Positions 1 through 10,950 of a stretch of DNA of 64,000 nucleotides are shown one piece after another; position 1 is the stretch's first letter, and each line of letters starts with the position of its first letter. Source of the DNA: Bubalus kerabau (taxonomy: Eukaryota; Chordata; Mammalia; Artiodactyla; Bovidae); assembly GCF_029407905.1 (NCBI RefSeq), contig NC_073628.1, positions 18,567,501 to 18,631,500 on the forward strand. Reading direction: 5' to 3'. Below the pieces are notes generated by a model that saw only the letters and a program-made list of their open reading frames with translations, made no database searches and had not been told where the DNA came from. The position numbers were made by a program, and so were the translations under genes.

Positions 1-43
1 TGTCTCATCCCCATGTCCTTAGCAAAAGACCTGACATACAATA

Positions 44-226
44 TAGATGTTCAGTCACTAAGTCGTGTTCAGCTCTCTACAATCCCATGGACTGCAGCAC
101 GCCAGGCTCCTCTGACCTCCACTGTTTCCTGGAGTTTGCACAAAATTCATGTGCACTGAGTTGGTAATGCTATCTAACCTGCATTGGCAGTTGGATTCTT
201 TACCACTGCATCCCCTGGGAAGCCCT
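44..226 (-). mobile_element. Bov-tA SINE (tRNA-Glu-derived head plus BovB-like body), full length
   Basis: On the minus strand this reads as a tRNA-like head beginning GGGCTTCCCAGGGG followed by the BovB-like body. On the plus strand the body end GTTCAGTCACTAAGTCGTGT comes first. A perfect 10 bp direct repeat ACATACAATA flanks it at 34-43 and 227-236, which is the target-site duplication. It is a non-autonomous ruminant element mobilised by the BovB machinery. Divergence from the usual consensus is noticeable, so the copy is not recent. Confidence 0.9.
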
Positions 227-236
227 ACATACAATA

Positions 237-1160
237 AGCACTTAATAAATATGTACTGATTTTAACAGGTAAAAACCTTCACCACCAAGGGCCACAGTCT
301 AATCACCAAGACCTTGATGCATAGGAGGCTCTGGTACCTTCAGTGAGTCCAGATCAAACCCCTTCCCGTCCATCTCCAAGCAGCCCTGAGTAGCTATCAA
401 CTCAGTGACACTTAGCATTGTCTCCAAATAAGACTAGAGTGCTAATCCCTCCTAAGTATGGCTGCGCCCACCAGAGGCCACGTGTCCCCCACCAGGCACC
501 AGTCACAGTTTTCCCTACCCCGAGAGCAGTGACCTGCCCACAGCCAACAGGAGGCCAGAAGAATGCCAGCCCTTGACTGACTCATCTGGTTTGTTGACAG
601 CAACCAGTCTGCTACCACCCTGGCTCTAACATCTCATCCGCGCGGCTCTTGGCACACCAGGGGCTGCAGGAGGCTGAATTCCAATGGAATCACTATTTGC
701 TTTAAGGAATCATCTTGCCCACCTGGATTGCACTCGACTGCCCCCTCCCCCAAACTAGAAGGAATTTCTCTTAAACAAGAGAAATAGAGTAACAACTATT
801 GCTTTCCTTCTCATTTCAAATTTGAGATTCACTTTCAAAAAAAACCCCATGAAGAGTGTGATGTGTTTGCTGAGAAACTGCTGCTTGGTGGACAGCACCA
901 GCAGGTCACCTGCGCCTGCAGTGCCCGGCAGCCAGGTAGCTTCCTGAGCTCCATCCCTGAGGCAGGGGGGTGGTTGGAATGGACGCTGGCCGAACAGCAA
1001 TTACCTTCCTGTGTGTTGGGTGGCAGGAGGGGATGGCACCATTTGTCAGTCTCCTGGATAATGATGAACAGATGTTAAGTGCCTGCAGGTAAACTGGACA
1101 CGGTGCCAGAGACATAAACAAGGGCACTGCCCTCCAGCCACTTCCACCCAAACGGGACAA
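237..1160. other. No gene or recognisable repeat seen
   Basis: Mixed-composition single-copy-looking DNA. Short open frames occur on both strands but none has a codon pattern, splice context or homology that I recognise. I see no mobile element here. Confidence 0.5.
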
Positions 1161-1384
1161 GGCCAGGAATCTGCCCCTGACTTGGACCCCAGCCTCATCC
1201 AGGGTCTGGTTTCCAAGGCCAGGAATCTGCCCCTGACTTGGACCCCAGCCTCATCCAGGGTCGGGCTTCCAAGGCCAGGAATCTGCCCCTGACTTGGACC
1301 CCAGCCTCATCCGGGGTCTGGCTTCCAAGGCCAGGAATCTGCCCCTGACTTGGACCCCAGCCTCTTCCAGGGTCTGGCTTCCAC
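1161..1384. repeat. Minisatellite, 4 x 56 bp
   Basis: Four head-to-tail copies of a 56 bp unit start at 1161, 1217, 1273 and 1329. Each begins GGCCAGGAATCTGCCCCTGA. Copies differ at only a few positions, for example CATCC versus CTTCC, GGTCTGG versus GGTCGGG, and CCAGGG versus CCGGGG. The period stays exactly 56 bp with no indels, which suggests a recent expansion. Short reading frames that cross it are by-products of the repeat. Confidence 0.97.
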
Positions 1385-1842
1385 GGAGTGGCCACTTTTT
1401 CCTAGTTTCACAGTAGGACTTCACTCATTTGCTGTGAACGATTATTTGGGTGAGGTTGACACCTGCCTTCACACTGACACAGGGAAAGAAGCCGGTAGAG
1501 AGAGGTGTTCTGGGCAAATAAGTGGTATGAATGAGATGAGAATCACACAGGAGAATCAAGATGACTTCACCCTGAGCAGCAGGCACTTGCATGATGACCA
1601 GTAAGGCCCTAATTCTACCATCAAGGGCTGTCAGATGCTGAGCACATCCAGAAGCAGGGGTCTGTGTTCTCATCCAAGCTGGAAAGGGCATTTTGGATCC
1701 AACATGGGCGTTATACAGCTATGGACATCGAGGCTAGGTGAGTAAAAAGACTTTCCTGAACATCTATGTCTCATTACCAGCAATTAACGTCCCAATCACA
1801 GGAAACAGGCACTGAGACTTTGGAAGCCGGAATACGATGGGT
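1385..1842. other. No gene or recognisable repeat seen
   Basis: Ordinary single-copy-looking DNA. I found no motif or repeat that I can name. Confidence 0.4.
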
Positions 1843-1973
1843 CTCACATACACACACACACTCACACAGACACACATACTCACACACATGCACACACTCA
1901 ATCACATACATACACACGCAGTCACACACACTTACACATACATATACTCACTCACGCACACACGCACACACCA
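1843..1973. repeat. Imperfect (CA)n microsatellite
   Basis: About 130 bp of CA/TA/CT-rich dinucleotide repeat, interrupted by CTCA, CATA and CGCA variants. The interruptions suggest an old, stabilised array. The open frame through it (His/Thr/Ser rich) is an artefact of the repeat. Confidence 0.95.
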
Positions 1974-3427
1974 CCATCAGTCCTTTTTCCTGGGCACATA
2001 GCTTCAGCAGCAGCCATGTCACCTGCCCTTGGTGTGGTCACTGTCTCCTGAAGGTGATCAGCCTAGACAGCAATGACAGGAAGGTGTGTCCATGCACATG
2101 TGGAGCTAAGGGACTCAGGACACACAGAGGCCCCAGGGAGTGACCAGGAGCTATCCCTGCATGGCTGGCCACCCTGCCACGACCTCCCAGGAAGGCAAGG
2201 TTGGCCTGACCTGGCTGCTCTGCTTCTCCCCTCCCCTCCCCACACCCCTCCTAATTCACTGCAGATGAGGGAGGCAGAGAGCTTCGCAAAAAGCAATGGG
2301 ACAACGCCACTCCCCCGGCCCCCAGCCTCAGTGTCCTGCCATCACCCTTGGAATAACTCCTCACATGGCCTCCAAGGTCCCTTACCCCCTCCCCACGTCC
2401 TAACCTCCCCGGGCTCCCCAGACTCCAGGTCCCTCTCTTTCCCTAAGCACCCAGGGTGGGGGTGGGGGTCTCAGGGCCAGGGTAGGGGCAGCTTTTTCTG
2501 CCCATAGTACTGCCCTCCAACCACCCCACCACCTGTCACCTTCCTTTACAGCTCACACCTCATCACTCCATGTGTTTGCGTATGTGTTACTGTTTCCTGT
2601 AAAGTGCTTCTGGAGGCCCAAGGAAGGGCAGGGGGAAAGCACAGCCCCAGCAGTATCAGCTAAGCACCAAGGCCCACCTCCTCAGACCAGAAACAGCCAT
2701 GCAGACAGGGACAGAGGTCCCAGCCCTGCAACTACCGCTCCAGCCCAACCGCCTCAGGCCCTGACCCTTCAAGCAGGCTCACTCTGGGTGGGACAACCCA
2801 CCACCAATGCAGAGAGTAGACTGCGACCCAACCATCTCCACCCCCAGTTTCTGAAAAGGCAGGCTCCGGGGACCACAAGACCTGTCTGTGTGGCTCTTCT
2901 CAGCGTCTCCCCCAAGAGTACCCAGAGGCAGGGCCCTGCACCTATGTGGCGCAGCTCAGCTGTCACTAAATGAACTGAAAATTGGTGAAGATACTCAGTG
3001 AATGAAGCCCACTAAGTCAGACGATTTGTCCTACCCTTCCCTTCAGTTAGGTTAATTTAGGAAGATTCACACAGAGTGCCTTCTCTCATCCTGGAGTAAA
3101 TCCCATAATAATTTCTGACTCATTGTCTGATGAACTTTGTGCTTCAAGTCAGCAAGAATTTGCAGGAACTTCGAAACAACTGAGGGGTTAGGAGGTGAAG
3201 ACAACAGACAGATGAGAAAAGAACAAGGTCCAGTGACGCCCTGTCCACAGAAGAGCACGTGAGGGGTTGGGGCTCTGCTGCAGACCTGCCTCCTCGCTCC
3301 CCAGCAGGAGGGGCAGGGAACAGGCTCCAAGCCACCAGCTTCCCACCAGCTCCCTGAGCATCCCTGGGGAGGTGGGGGGCAGGGGGTACCGACTCTGAAC
3401 TGGCAGTACCTGTGTCTGCATTTCTCT
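1974..3427. other. GC-rich single-copy DNA, no gene recognised
   Basis: C-rich sequence, especially 2210-2560, with several overlapping frames of 60-144 codons on both strands. None resembles a protein I recognise, and both strands are open to similar extents, as expected from low stop-codon density. I see no mobile element. Confidence 0.4.
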
Positions 3428-3735
3428 TGTTGTTGTTCAGTCACCCAGCCATGTCCGACTCTTTGTGACCCCATGGACTGCAGCACACCAGGCCTCTCTG
3501 TCCCTCACCACCTCCCAGAGTTTGCCCAAGTTCGTGTTCATTGCATCAGTGATGCCATCCAGCCATCTCTTTCTCTGATGCCATCTTCTCCTTCTGCCCT
3601 CAATCTTGCCCAGCATCAGGTGGCTTTTTCCAATGAGTCATCTGTTCATATCTGATGACCAAAATACTGGAGCTTCAACTTCAGCATGAGTCCTTCCAGT
3701 GAATATTCAGGGATGATCTCCCTTAAGCTTTCTCT
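3428..3735 (-). mobile_element. BovB LINE 3' end fragment, antisense
   Basis: The plus strand begins TTGTTGTTGTTCAGTCACCC, the complement of the BovB 3' terminus. It runs through the typical reverse complement of the BovB ORF2 C-terminus (…CAGCATCAGG…, …CTTCAGCATGAGTCCTTCC…). It is 5'-truncated and carries no intact frame. It forms an inverted pair with the BovB fragment at 3945-4313. Confidence 0.92.
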
Positions 3736-3944
3736 TAGCCAGTAAGAAATGGAATATTCCCTGCCATATCAGTAAACAATGGATGTCACAGTCATCAGTG
3801 ATTGCAGCCCTCCAACATAAGCTGGTGAGCCCTAAGGGCACCCAGAAAGGAGCACAATACCTGCCATCTAGCAGCCATCAGGCTATTTAGCCACACTCCA
3901 TGGTGAGCCTTGAGGAAACTCATGATTTGAAAATTTGGCCCCAG

Positions 3945-4313
3945 AAGAATCGATGCTTTTGAACTGTGGTACTGGAGAAGACTCTTGAGAATCCCTTGGA
4001 CTTGCAAACCAGTCAATCCTAAAGGAAATCAACCCTGAATATTCATTGGAAGGACTGCTGCTGAAGCTGAAGCTCCAATGCTTTGGCCACCTGATGCAAA
4101 GAGCCGACTCATTAGAAAAGATCCTGATGCTGGGGAAGATTGAGGGCAAGAGTAGAAGGCAGCAAGAGAGGAGGAGATGGCTGGATGGCATCACTAACTC
4201 AATGTACATTGAGCAGACTCTGGGAGATGGTGAAGGACAGAGAAGCCTGGCTTGCTGCAGTCCATGGGGATGAAAAGAGTTAGACACGACTAAGCAACTG
4301 AACAACAACAAAA
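3945..4313 (+). mobile_element. BovB LINE 3' end fragment, sense
   Basis: Sense BovB ORF2 C-terminal region starting at GAATCGATGCTTTTGAACTG and ending in the 3' terminal ACTGAACAACAACAAAAA. A residual frame at 4046-4273 encodes the degraded C-terminus. The copy is 5'-truncated. It lies about 210 bp from the antisense BovB copy at 3428-3735, so a transcript spanning both could fold. Confidence 0.92.
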
Positions 4314-4339
4314 AGCTGAGGTGCATATCAGAGGAATGA

Positions 4340-4645
4340 CTTCAGTGAGCCAGGCTCTCACATCTTCCTATAAGTAGAAAAGCGCTAAATTCCTTAACCG
4401 GGGATATCTGATTTTTGTTTAATTAACAAGACAATTCAAACAACCTGCCCCTTGTTGCAAAACTTCTATATAACCTGGCTCCCCCAACCCCTTACCTACT
4501 CCGAGCAGTTCTCTCAGGGTTACTTGAAATGCTGCCTCCCAGGCTTAAACTCCTAAAAATTTCTGCCAAATAAAACATAACTCTCAACTTTTAGGTTGTG
4601 AATATTTTTTAGGTTGACACCAGGAATTACAACACACTTTTCTCT
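4340..4645 (+). mobile_element. Endogenous retrovirus-type LTR (solo or partial)
   Basis: The segment has LTR architecture: a TATATAA box at 4467-4473, a GAGCAGTTCTCTCAGGG R-region motif, and an AATAAA polyadenylation signal at 4569-4574. These are followed by a U5-like stretch (CTCTCAACTTTTAGGTTGTG) ending near GGTTGACA. The layout matches bovine class I/II ERV LTRs as I remember them. No gag, pol or env sequence is adjacent, so it is a solo LTR or a fragment. The 5' boundary is uncertain because the BovB at 3945-4313 abuts it. Confidence 0.65.
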
Positions 4646-5778
4646 TTTTTCAAAAAAGTGGGGAGGAGGCCTGTTGTTTCCTCATTGATCTTTTCTGTTC
4701 GCTCTAAATTCCTCAATTTCAATCCTGCAGCCTTTTATTTGCTTTTAGAGGTTCCTGCACACCTTTGGTAACTCGTGGCCCAGGGCAAAGCAGTCAACAA
4801 TTTCCCCTGGTCTCTGTGGTTTTGTCTTTTAATAGCAAGACTAACTTTCTCACCAAAGACTGCAGCTTAACCTTTTTTTCTGAACTCTTTAAAGCGATTT
4901 TTTTAATGACTTGTTTAACTGACTGACTCTTTCAGTAAGCCCTTTACCGTGATTCCTCGTGCAATTACACAACGGATGTCCTTGGACCTGTCCCAGGGGA
5001 GAAGGGGATGTCTAAGCCTCATGGGCAGCTCTCAATGGACAGAGAGATGCCTGGATTGCAAGCTGCCTGTCCTCATGCCAGGAGCAGCACGGGATTAAAT
5101 GTGGGTGGAGAGTTCCAGTCTAATTGCAAAGTGATGGCCCTGCTAAGTAGGCTCAGGGCCTGAAATGGGACGCAGTGCAATCTTGAAATCATGTAATTTT
5201 CCACCTCAATGAGCATGCAAATGTATTAGGTGGGGGAGCAAGGAGAAAGGGGTCTTGATTCAAAGACTTCTGAAAATGACAAGAATGAATGATAAAAGGG
5301 CTTAGATGACGGACACAATGGAGTGGTGCCCATCCCCCACCCCTTGCTCAGCATGGGCAGGACTGTAGCCTGTGGCAGGCTGTGTCTTCACCCTGGAATA
5401 TTCCAGAGCCAGGTCATTGTCCGGACATGTCTTAACCACGCAGTCAGAAGACCCCAGGGTCTGAAGGAACCAATCGAAACCAAAGGGGAAGCATTTTTCA
5501 AGAATTCTCTGACAGTGTCATAGGACTCAGAAAGACAGATGACAGAGTAATCCTCTCATTTTCTAGAATATGCTGTTTAGATGCCCAGAAGGCTAGGGAG
5601 GTAGCCGGCAGTATTGCCACCTGCCCCAGTCCCGGCATCCTTCTGAGGAGCCAGAAGTGTCTCCGGCCTGTGGGACCCCCACCTGAAAAAGCAAGGTGCC
5701 CAGAGTGGGGATGAAGTCACAAGGTGTCCTTCCTCCTGGCGCCTGCAGTTTGAGGTGTCCACAGCACCTGCTTCCTTA
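4646..5778. other. No gene; part may be a conserved noncoding block
   Basis: Single-copy-looking sequence. The part at about 5095-5240 has homeodomain- and POU-like motifs, including an ATGCAAAT octamer near 5214-5222 and TCTAATTGCAAAG near 5117. This is inference from motif content only. No exon signature was seen. Confidence 0.4.
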
Positions 5779-6156
5779 TGTCAGGGGAGTTTGTAATTTC
5801 CCCAGTTCTGTCTTGAAGCAGCAAAAATTTGAAGCAACGGATGGACCAGCATTATAGCTCACTTTTATTTGGCAAGAAAGGAAAATACATCCTCAAGGCA
5901 CGAGGGCAGGCCAACCCAAAAGACGCAAAGAGAAGAGAGGCCAGAGGCTCAATTTTGGCTCCTCTTTTTATATATTTTCTCTCCTCCCCCTGAGCATACC
6001 CTATGAGCTAGCTGGTTAGGAGGGTTGTTTGTTTCACCTGAGGTCCTCACTTCGGTCCTCGGACCTTCCTTTGTTCTATTTTCGCAGGCTTTTCCCTTCT
6101 TTGTCTTTTAGCCTCCACCATTCTGGACGCCTTTTTCCCACTTTAACTACCTAACA
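5779..6156 (-). mobile_element. Endogenous retrovirus-type solo LTR, antisense
   Basis: On the minus strand the 378 bp element begins TGTTAGGTAGTTAAAG and ends …CTCCCCTGACA, giving the canonical TG…CA termini. It contains a TATATAAAAAGAGG promoter (plus positions about 5961-5974) and an AATAAA signal (plus TTTATT at 5864-5869) about 100 bp downstream, which is normal U3-R-U5 order. No internal retroviral sequence flanks it on either side. No matching 4-6 bp target duplication is visible, which suggests age or rearrangement. The family name cannot be fixed without a repeat library. Confidence 0.75.
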
Positions 6157-7129
6157 GTTGCAGAAAACCAGTTCATGCATAACTCCAGGCAGGAAATGGG
6201 AAACGTAACCCATGGATCCCCACCATAGCATCACTAACGCAAAGCAACATCCCCTGGACAAGGGCATCTCCAAGGGTACCATATTCACACCCTCCAAGTC
6301 CTGTGGGCCGCACCTCTCATTCACAAGGAAGGACAGGCAGGGTGGGTGGTGTCAGCGTAGAGGGGTGGTTGTCACAGTTCCCATCTGGGAAACCTTAGCC
6401 CACCGCTCTGCAGGAGTTAGGGCTTTTGTGAATTCGGGTTATATTAGATTATACTAGGAAGGGAAAAGCATATCTCTGAGAAAGAGCGTGCATCTTTTCC
6501 TTCCCATATTCTTCAATTCCAAGGTAATCCCACTCCAATTACATTTATAAATTTAAAGTGGTTAATGTGGTGCCATGTTAGACACTCACACCCACCTTCA
6601 AACTGCACTTTAGCTTCCAACTCAATTGCACGTATGCATGTGAAAATGGGAGGCCAGGCAGAGAACAATTTCACAGCCTCCCTCACACGAGCTGCTTTGA
6701 AAACCACAGTTGCACTTAATCCCATCAATTGCACGTATAAATTTTTTAAAAGTGATGCCAGACTGGAGAGAAGAGCTTTGACTGAGTGCTAACGAGCCTC
6801 CAAATCAGTCTCCAGCCAGCCCCACTGTGCAGTGGGGGCCCCGGCATACACAGCCGAAGGCAGCTATACATACCCCCAGACACCAGTCACCATCCCCTGC
6901 AAACCTGGCCCCGGTTTAGATCCCCATCCCAAGGGCTGGTAGCTTTTGTGAAAGGCTGAGTCAGTTGCAGGTCAGTGCTCACCGGCCTTACAGAGAGGGC
7001 AACTCTGGGTCAAGCCGGGCCTCACTGTTTAAGACGGCTGACATGCATCCCTCCAGGATTCTAGGACATGGGGACCAGAGAGAACTGACAAAGTCAGGAA
7101 GGCCTGCTGCCTTATTTTGTGAATGAAGG
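6157..7129. other. Single-copy DNA with a repeated 13-mer, no gene
   Basis: No exon or mobile element recognised. The block 6520-6800 is AT-rich and holds two exact copies of CAATTGCACGTAT (6623-6635 and 6726-6738). It has the look of a noncoding regulatory element, but this is inference. Confidence 0.4.
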
Positions 7130-7260
7130 AGTAATAAAGTCATTGTATAAGAGGCTGAATGACTTGATCAAGGCCACATGGGGAGTTAGCGATCAGAATC
7201 AGAACTCCATCTCGTGGTTTCTTCGACTTTTAATCCACTGCTACACAAGACACTTTTATA
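7130..7260 (-). repeat. MIR SINE fragment
   Basis: Contains the antisense MIR core (GAATGACTTGATCAAGGCCACATGG…), comparable to the usual …GTGACTTGCCCAAGGTCACACAG. It is highly diverged, as expected for an ancient mammalian SINE. An A18 homopolymer follows at about 7270-7288. Confidence 0.6.
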
Positions 7261-7291
7261 TTATGGATTTAAAAAAAAAAAAAAAAAAGAG

Positions 7292-7737
7292 GACATACCC
7301 ATGTCACTTTAAGACAAAAAGGCCTCTGTAAATAGGCAGCTCTGCCCCTCCCCTCAGTGCTAATTCTGGTCCTCTCCTCCCACCAGGGAACAGGAAGGAC
7401 TCCATGCTCCATCCCCCACTCCCACCCACAAGCTGCCAGGTCTCTGGACCAGGTGGTCATATAGCCAAAGTCCCATGCACTTCCTTTCAGGGAAAGCCTT
7501 TGACCTCCACCCTACAGTTCCTGGACCCCAGGTCTTTATCCCCCAATTTACTCTAGTCTTCAAGTAGCTGTGGTAAGACCAGCACCACCCTGGCCCTAAC
7601 CCTGGTGCTCCTCGTGTTCACCACTGCCCCTCTTCCCCGGAGGACCTCAGGAGCTTTTCTTATCTCAAGGATCCTGAACACGAACAGTGATGTGCTTTGG
7701 GGTGGACATCCTTGCTTCCATCGAACTGGAAACGTTT
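7292..7737. other. No gene or recognisable repeat seen
   Basis: C-rich single-copy-looking sequence after the A-run. I recognise no features. Confidence 0.4.
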
Positions 7738-7891
7738 TGTTGTAGTTGTTCAGTTGCTAAGTCATGTCCGACTCTTGGTGACCTGATGGACTGCAGCACG
7801 CCAGGCTTGCCTGTCCTTCACCATCTCCCAGAGTTTGCTCAAACTCATCTCCAATGAGTCGGTGGTGCTACCCAACCATCTCATCCCCTGC
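7738..7891 (-). mobile_element. BovB LINE 3' end fragment, antisense
   Basis: The plus strand reads GTTGTAGTTGTTCAGTTGCT… then …ATGGACTGCAGCACGCCAGG…, the complement of the BovB 3' terminus. It is short and 5'-truncated. Confidence 0.88.
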
Positions 7892-8449
7892 CACTCAGTA
7901 AGGAGTAGAACTGCCTTCAGTTCCAGGATATTCCTGAAAATATTTCTTCAAAAATTGTCTTCTCTCCATTACGCCTATTAATTGAAGGACAGGCTTTTCA
8001 GATGGATCCGCATCTTTTCTCTTCCACATCTGATGGGAGGTTTTGTTCCATTTTATTGACTTTACCTGCAAACTCCTCCACAGAATATGAAAGTTCTGTT
8101 ATCACAGCCTCCATTGTCAGGGCCCCTCCCTCTTTGTGCTTGCTCCTTGTCACAGCATCCTGCTCTTTCAGGGATGAGACATCTTCACCCTGAGATCAAC
8201 AGGAGGACTTTCTTTATGTTTCATCTGCTCCCTGCATGCCTCTTTTCTCCCAGTTCTGTTCTTAAAGCTTCCTTTGCATTCGTCTCTGTTTTTCCTGTTA
8301 GGGGTGTCTGCCAGGTGTCTGGGGACCCTTGGGTCTCCCTCCATAATTGAGAGAAAGCCCCTAGAGAGCTGGTTGGAGGTTCAGGCATGTGAGCCGGGCC
8401 TGTGCAGTAGTCGCCTGGGCTCTGCACAGGCAGGAGGGTCCTCTCCTTC
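7892..8449. other. No gene or recognisable repeat seen
   Basis: Single-copy-looking sequence. Small frames occur on both strands without recognisable homology. Confidence 0.4.
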
Positions 8450-8712
8450 CCGGCACAGGTAGGTCACACGGCCTTTTCATTACCAGTGACCACGTGACCC
8501 ATGGTGACCCCAGCACAGAGCAGAGGTGGCCCTGCATCTCCCCCCGAGCCATGTCAAGGAGCAGGCCTCCAGAAGCGAGGATTACAGCGCAGAGACCCTG
8601 GATCGTCTGCCAGAAACAGCTAATGTGGGTGAGAAACAAACCTCTTGTTAACACAGCCACTGAGCTTCTAAAATTGTCTGTTACTATAGCTCAGCCTATA
8701 CTCTCCTGAGAC
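8450..8712 (+). repeat. Possible old LTR/MaLR-like repeat tail
   Basis: The end of this block (GTGAGAAACAAACCTCTTGT … ACACAGCCACTGAGCTTCTA … CTCTCCTGAGAC) resembles the 3' part of common mammalian LTR-like repeats. Those carry AATAAACCTTTGTTGTG followed by AAGCCACTGAGATTTGGGG. The match is diverged and the 5' border is not visible. Confidence 0.4.
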
Positions 8713-9417
8713 ACAAAACTTGACGTGTGAACTGGGGGGTGGGAGGTGGGCTGCCACATCAAATACCTAAAATACGTGGCATCGGCTAAGTGGTCTGAAA
8801 GAGAGGAAGATGTGCTGGGGGTAGAGGAAAGGGGAACATGGAAAACTCTCCCAAGAGGCACCCTGAGAAACAGAAAGCAACTGTGATGATTCACTGAAGT
8901 AGCGTGACTGGGCCACGGGCGCCCAAGTGTTTGGTTAAACGTCATCCGGGAGTGTCGTGGGTATCTGTGGGTGACACAGACACGTGAACCGTGGACTGAG
9001 CGAAGCAGACACCTTTGCCAACACAGCGGCAGGGGCGAGGGGCTGGGGTGTTGCCCCATCCACCCTGCTGAGGGCCTGAGTAGACTCAAAAGCCGAGTAA
9101 GGAAGAATTCTTCCTTTCTGTCTGACTGTATTAGAGCTGGGGCATGGTCTTCTGCCTTCAGACTCAGACATGGACTGGGACTTAGGCCACTGGCCCTCCT
9201 GGTTCTCAGGCCAGCATGCATCAACAGCTATAGACACATCTTCGTAGACATATGCTGAGAGAGAGATTACACACAGATGTGAGGCAGACACAGAGACAGA
9301 GATACGTCCTGTTGGCCTGGCGTCCCCAGCACAGCTCCCTAATGACCTTGCAGCTCTGCTGAACCAGACTATCAGGAGTGTGCATGTGGTTATAGCAGCT
9401 GCATTTGGTACTGACGA
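8713..9417. other. No gene or recognisable repeat seen
   Basis: Single-copy-looking sequence. Overlapping antisense frames of 175-177 codons at 8691-9462 show no recognisable homology and lie in different phases of the same DNA, so they are most likely chance. Confidence 0.4.
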
Positions 9418-9532
9418 GGGGACTTCCCTGGAGGTACAGCGGTTAAGACTCCATGCTTCCACTGCAGAGGCTGTGGGCTCAATCCCTGGTCGGGGAACTA
9501 AGATCCCACATGCCCCTCAGAGAGACCAAAAA
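9418..9532 (+). mobile_element. CHR-type (tRNA-Glu-derived) cetartiodactyl SINE, truncated
   Basis: Starts GGGACTTCCCTGGAGGTACA, continues with the tRNA-like promoter region (…CTCAATCCCTGGTCGGGGAA), then CTAAGATCCCACATGCC and an A-rich end. This order is typical of CHR SINEs, which are shared by ruminants and cetaceans. The 3' body is truncated. Confidence 0.88.
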
Positions 9533-10950
9533 AGGTAGTGATGAGCCTAGAAGAGAGCATGTGGGCCTCCAAGCAGGAATGCAAAGAAATAGAGTCAAAA
9601 ACTTGGGGATTTGCTTTGCTGAAAGAAGGGGCTCTGTCTCAAGCCCAAACAGTAATAGAAAACACTGAGAAAGTCTATGAGGGGAAAAAAAAAGTTAAAG
9701 GATGATTCTAAATAACCTTGAAGTATGAACCACAAAAGCATGGCCACCAAATGCTAAAAGTCTCCAATGAACAAAGATGTTCTTTTAAAAAAAAGATACA
9801 GAATTTAGAATATCCTTTCAGATGAAAAAAATGACTGAGGGGGGAAGCTGCAGGAATGGCGTTCCCACCAAAACCTGATCGGATCTTCCCAAGATACCTA
9901 TAATTAAATTGAGAGAGAAAAAGGCAGGAGAGCAAGAGAGCAAATAAATGGAGCAAATTTAAGTTCTTCTATAAAATGATTGTATGTGTCTATTTGCACA
10001 TGGAGCTCACTTTGATCAAATAAATTATAAGCTAACTACATTTCTGAGAGCTTAATGTTGTCAAAAATACTATCAGCTGGGATTGTGACTCTTTAAAATG
10101 TGAAACGACCCCTGAACGCCTATTATCTGTGGATGGGAAATAGGATTAGAAAGTTTGCTCCCCACCTCTCATGAGGCAAAGGAGGATAATAAAAAGGATG
10201 TTTAAAAAGGCAGAGAAGGGGACCACTGGACACAGAGGGCAGGGGTGGGAACTGAGGGTCATCAAGGAGCACTGCCCTCTCTAGGACCAGGGACCCTACA
10301 TGTGAGGGCCCAAGGGTCCCCTCAGTCTGCTGCCTGCCTCCCTTCTATCCTCTTTCTGAACAAGAATGTTCACTGCAGTGATTCTGTTCTGTCCCATGAG
10401 TATATATCCAGTGGGTGGAAAGGAGACAAGTGACTTGCCACATAGCAAGTTGTCAAAAATACTATCCCCCGCTGGACCTGAAATAGGGACTCGTGAGTAT
10501 CACCCTTGATGACGAAGCTGGTCGCAGGTACCACTGCTCCAGAGGCTAAGTTGGTGCCCTCACTTGGTGACACAGGGGAGCGAGTTACTCAAGGACAGAC
10601 AGTGAGAAGGGGACACAGGCTCTCTGGCCACCAGATGGGAGGCCACTGTCCATGGTGCTCACAGACATTCCAGTTCTCCTTCCAGACACGTGGTAAGATC
10701 TCACTGCCTACCCAATTTCAAGCTACCCACAGCCACGTGATGCTCTGGCCAGCGAGATGCACAAGGAAAAGACACCTGTCTCTTCCGTGGGGACCTCCAG
10801 GAATCACTGCAGAACCCACAACACTAACTCCTTCTGCATGAGGATGGCCCACGCGCCTGAGGCTCCCCCAAGTCTCAGCGAGAGGACCACCTGGAGCAGA
10901 TCCCTGGATGATCTGAGGCAGACAGACGGCAGCTGACAGGGCATGGCATG
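9533..10950. other. No gene; contains an 18 bp direct repeat
   Basis: AT-rich to mixed single-copy-looking DNA. The 18-mer GTTGTCAAAAATACTATC occurs exactly at 10057-10074 and 10449-10466. No exon signature or named repeat was seen. Confidence 0.4.

Noticed and set aside
1161..1384. CRISPR array (regular repeats)
   Set aside because: The 56 bp units are directly contiguous with no variable spacers, and the host is a mammal; this is a minisatellite.
8691..9462. Overlapping antisense frames of 177 and 175 codons
   Set aside because: They overlap in different phases of the same DNA and show no recognisable protein; treated as chance.
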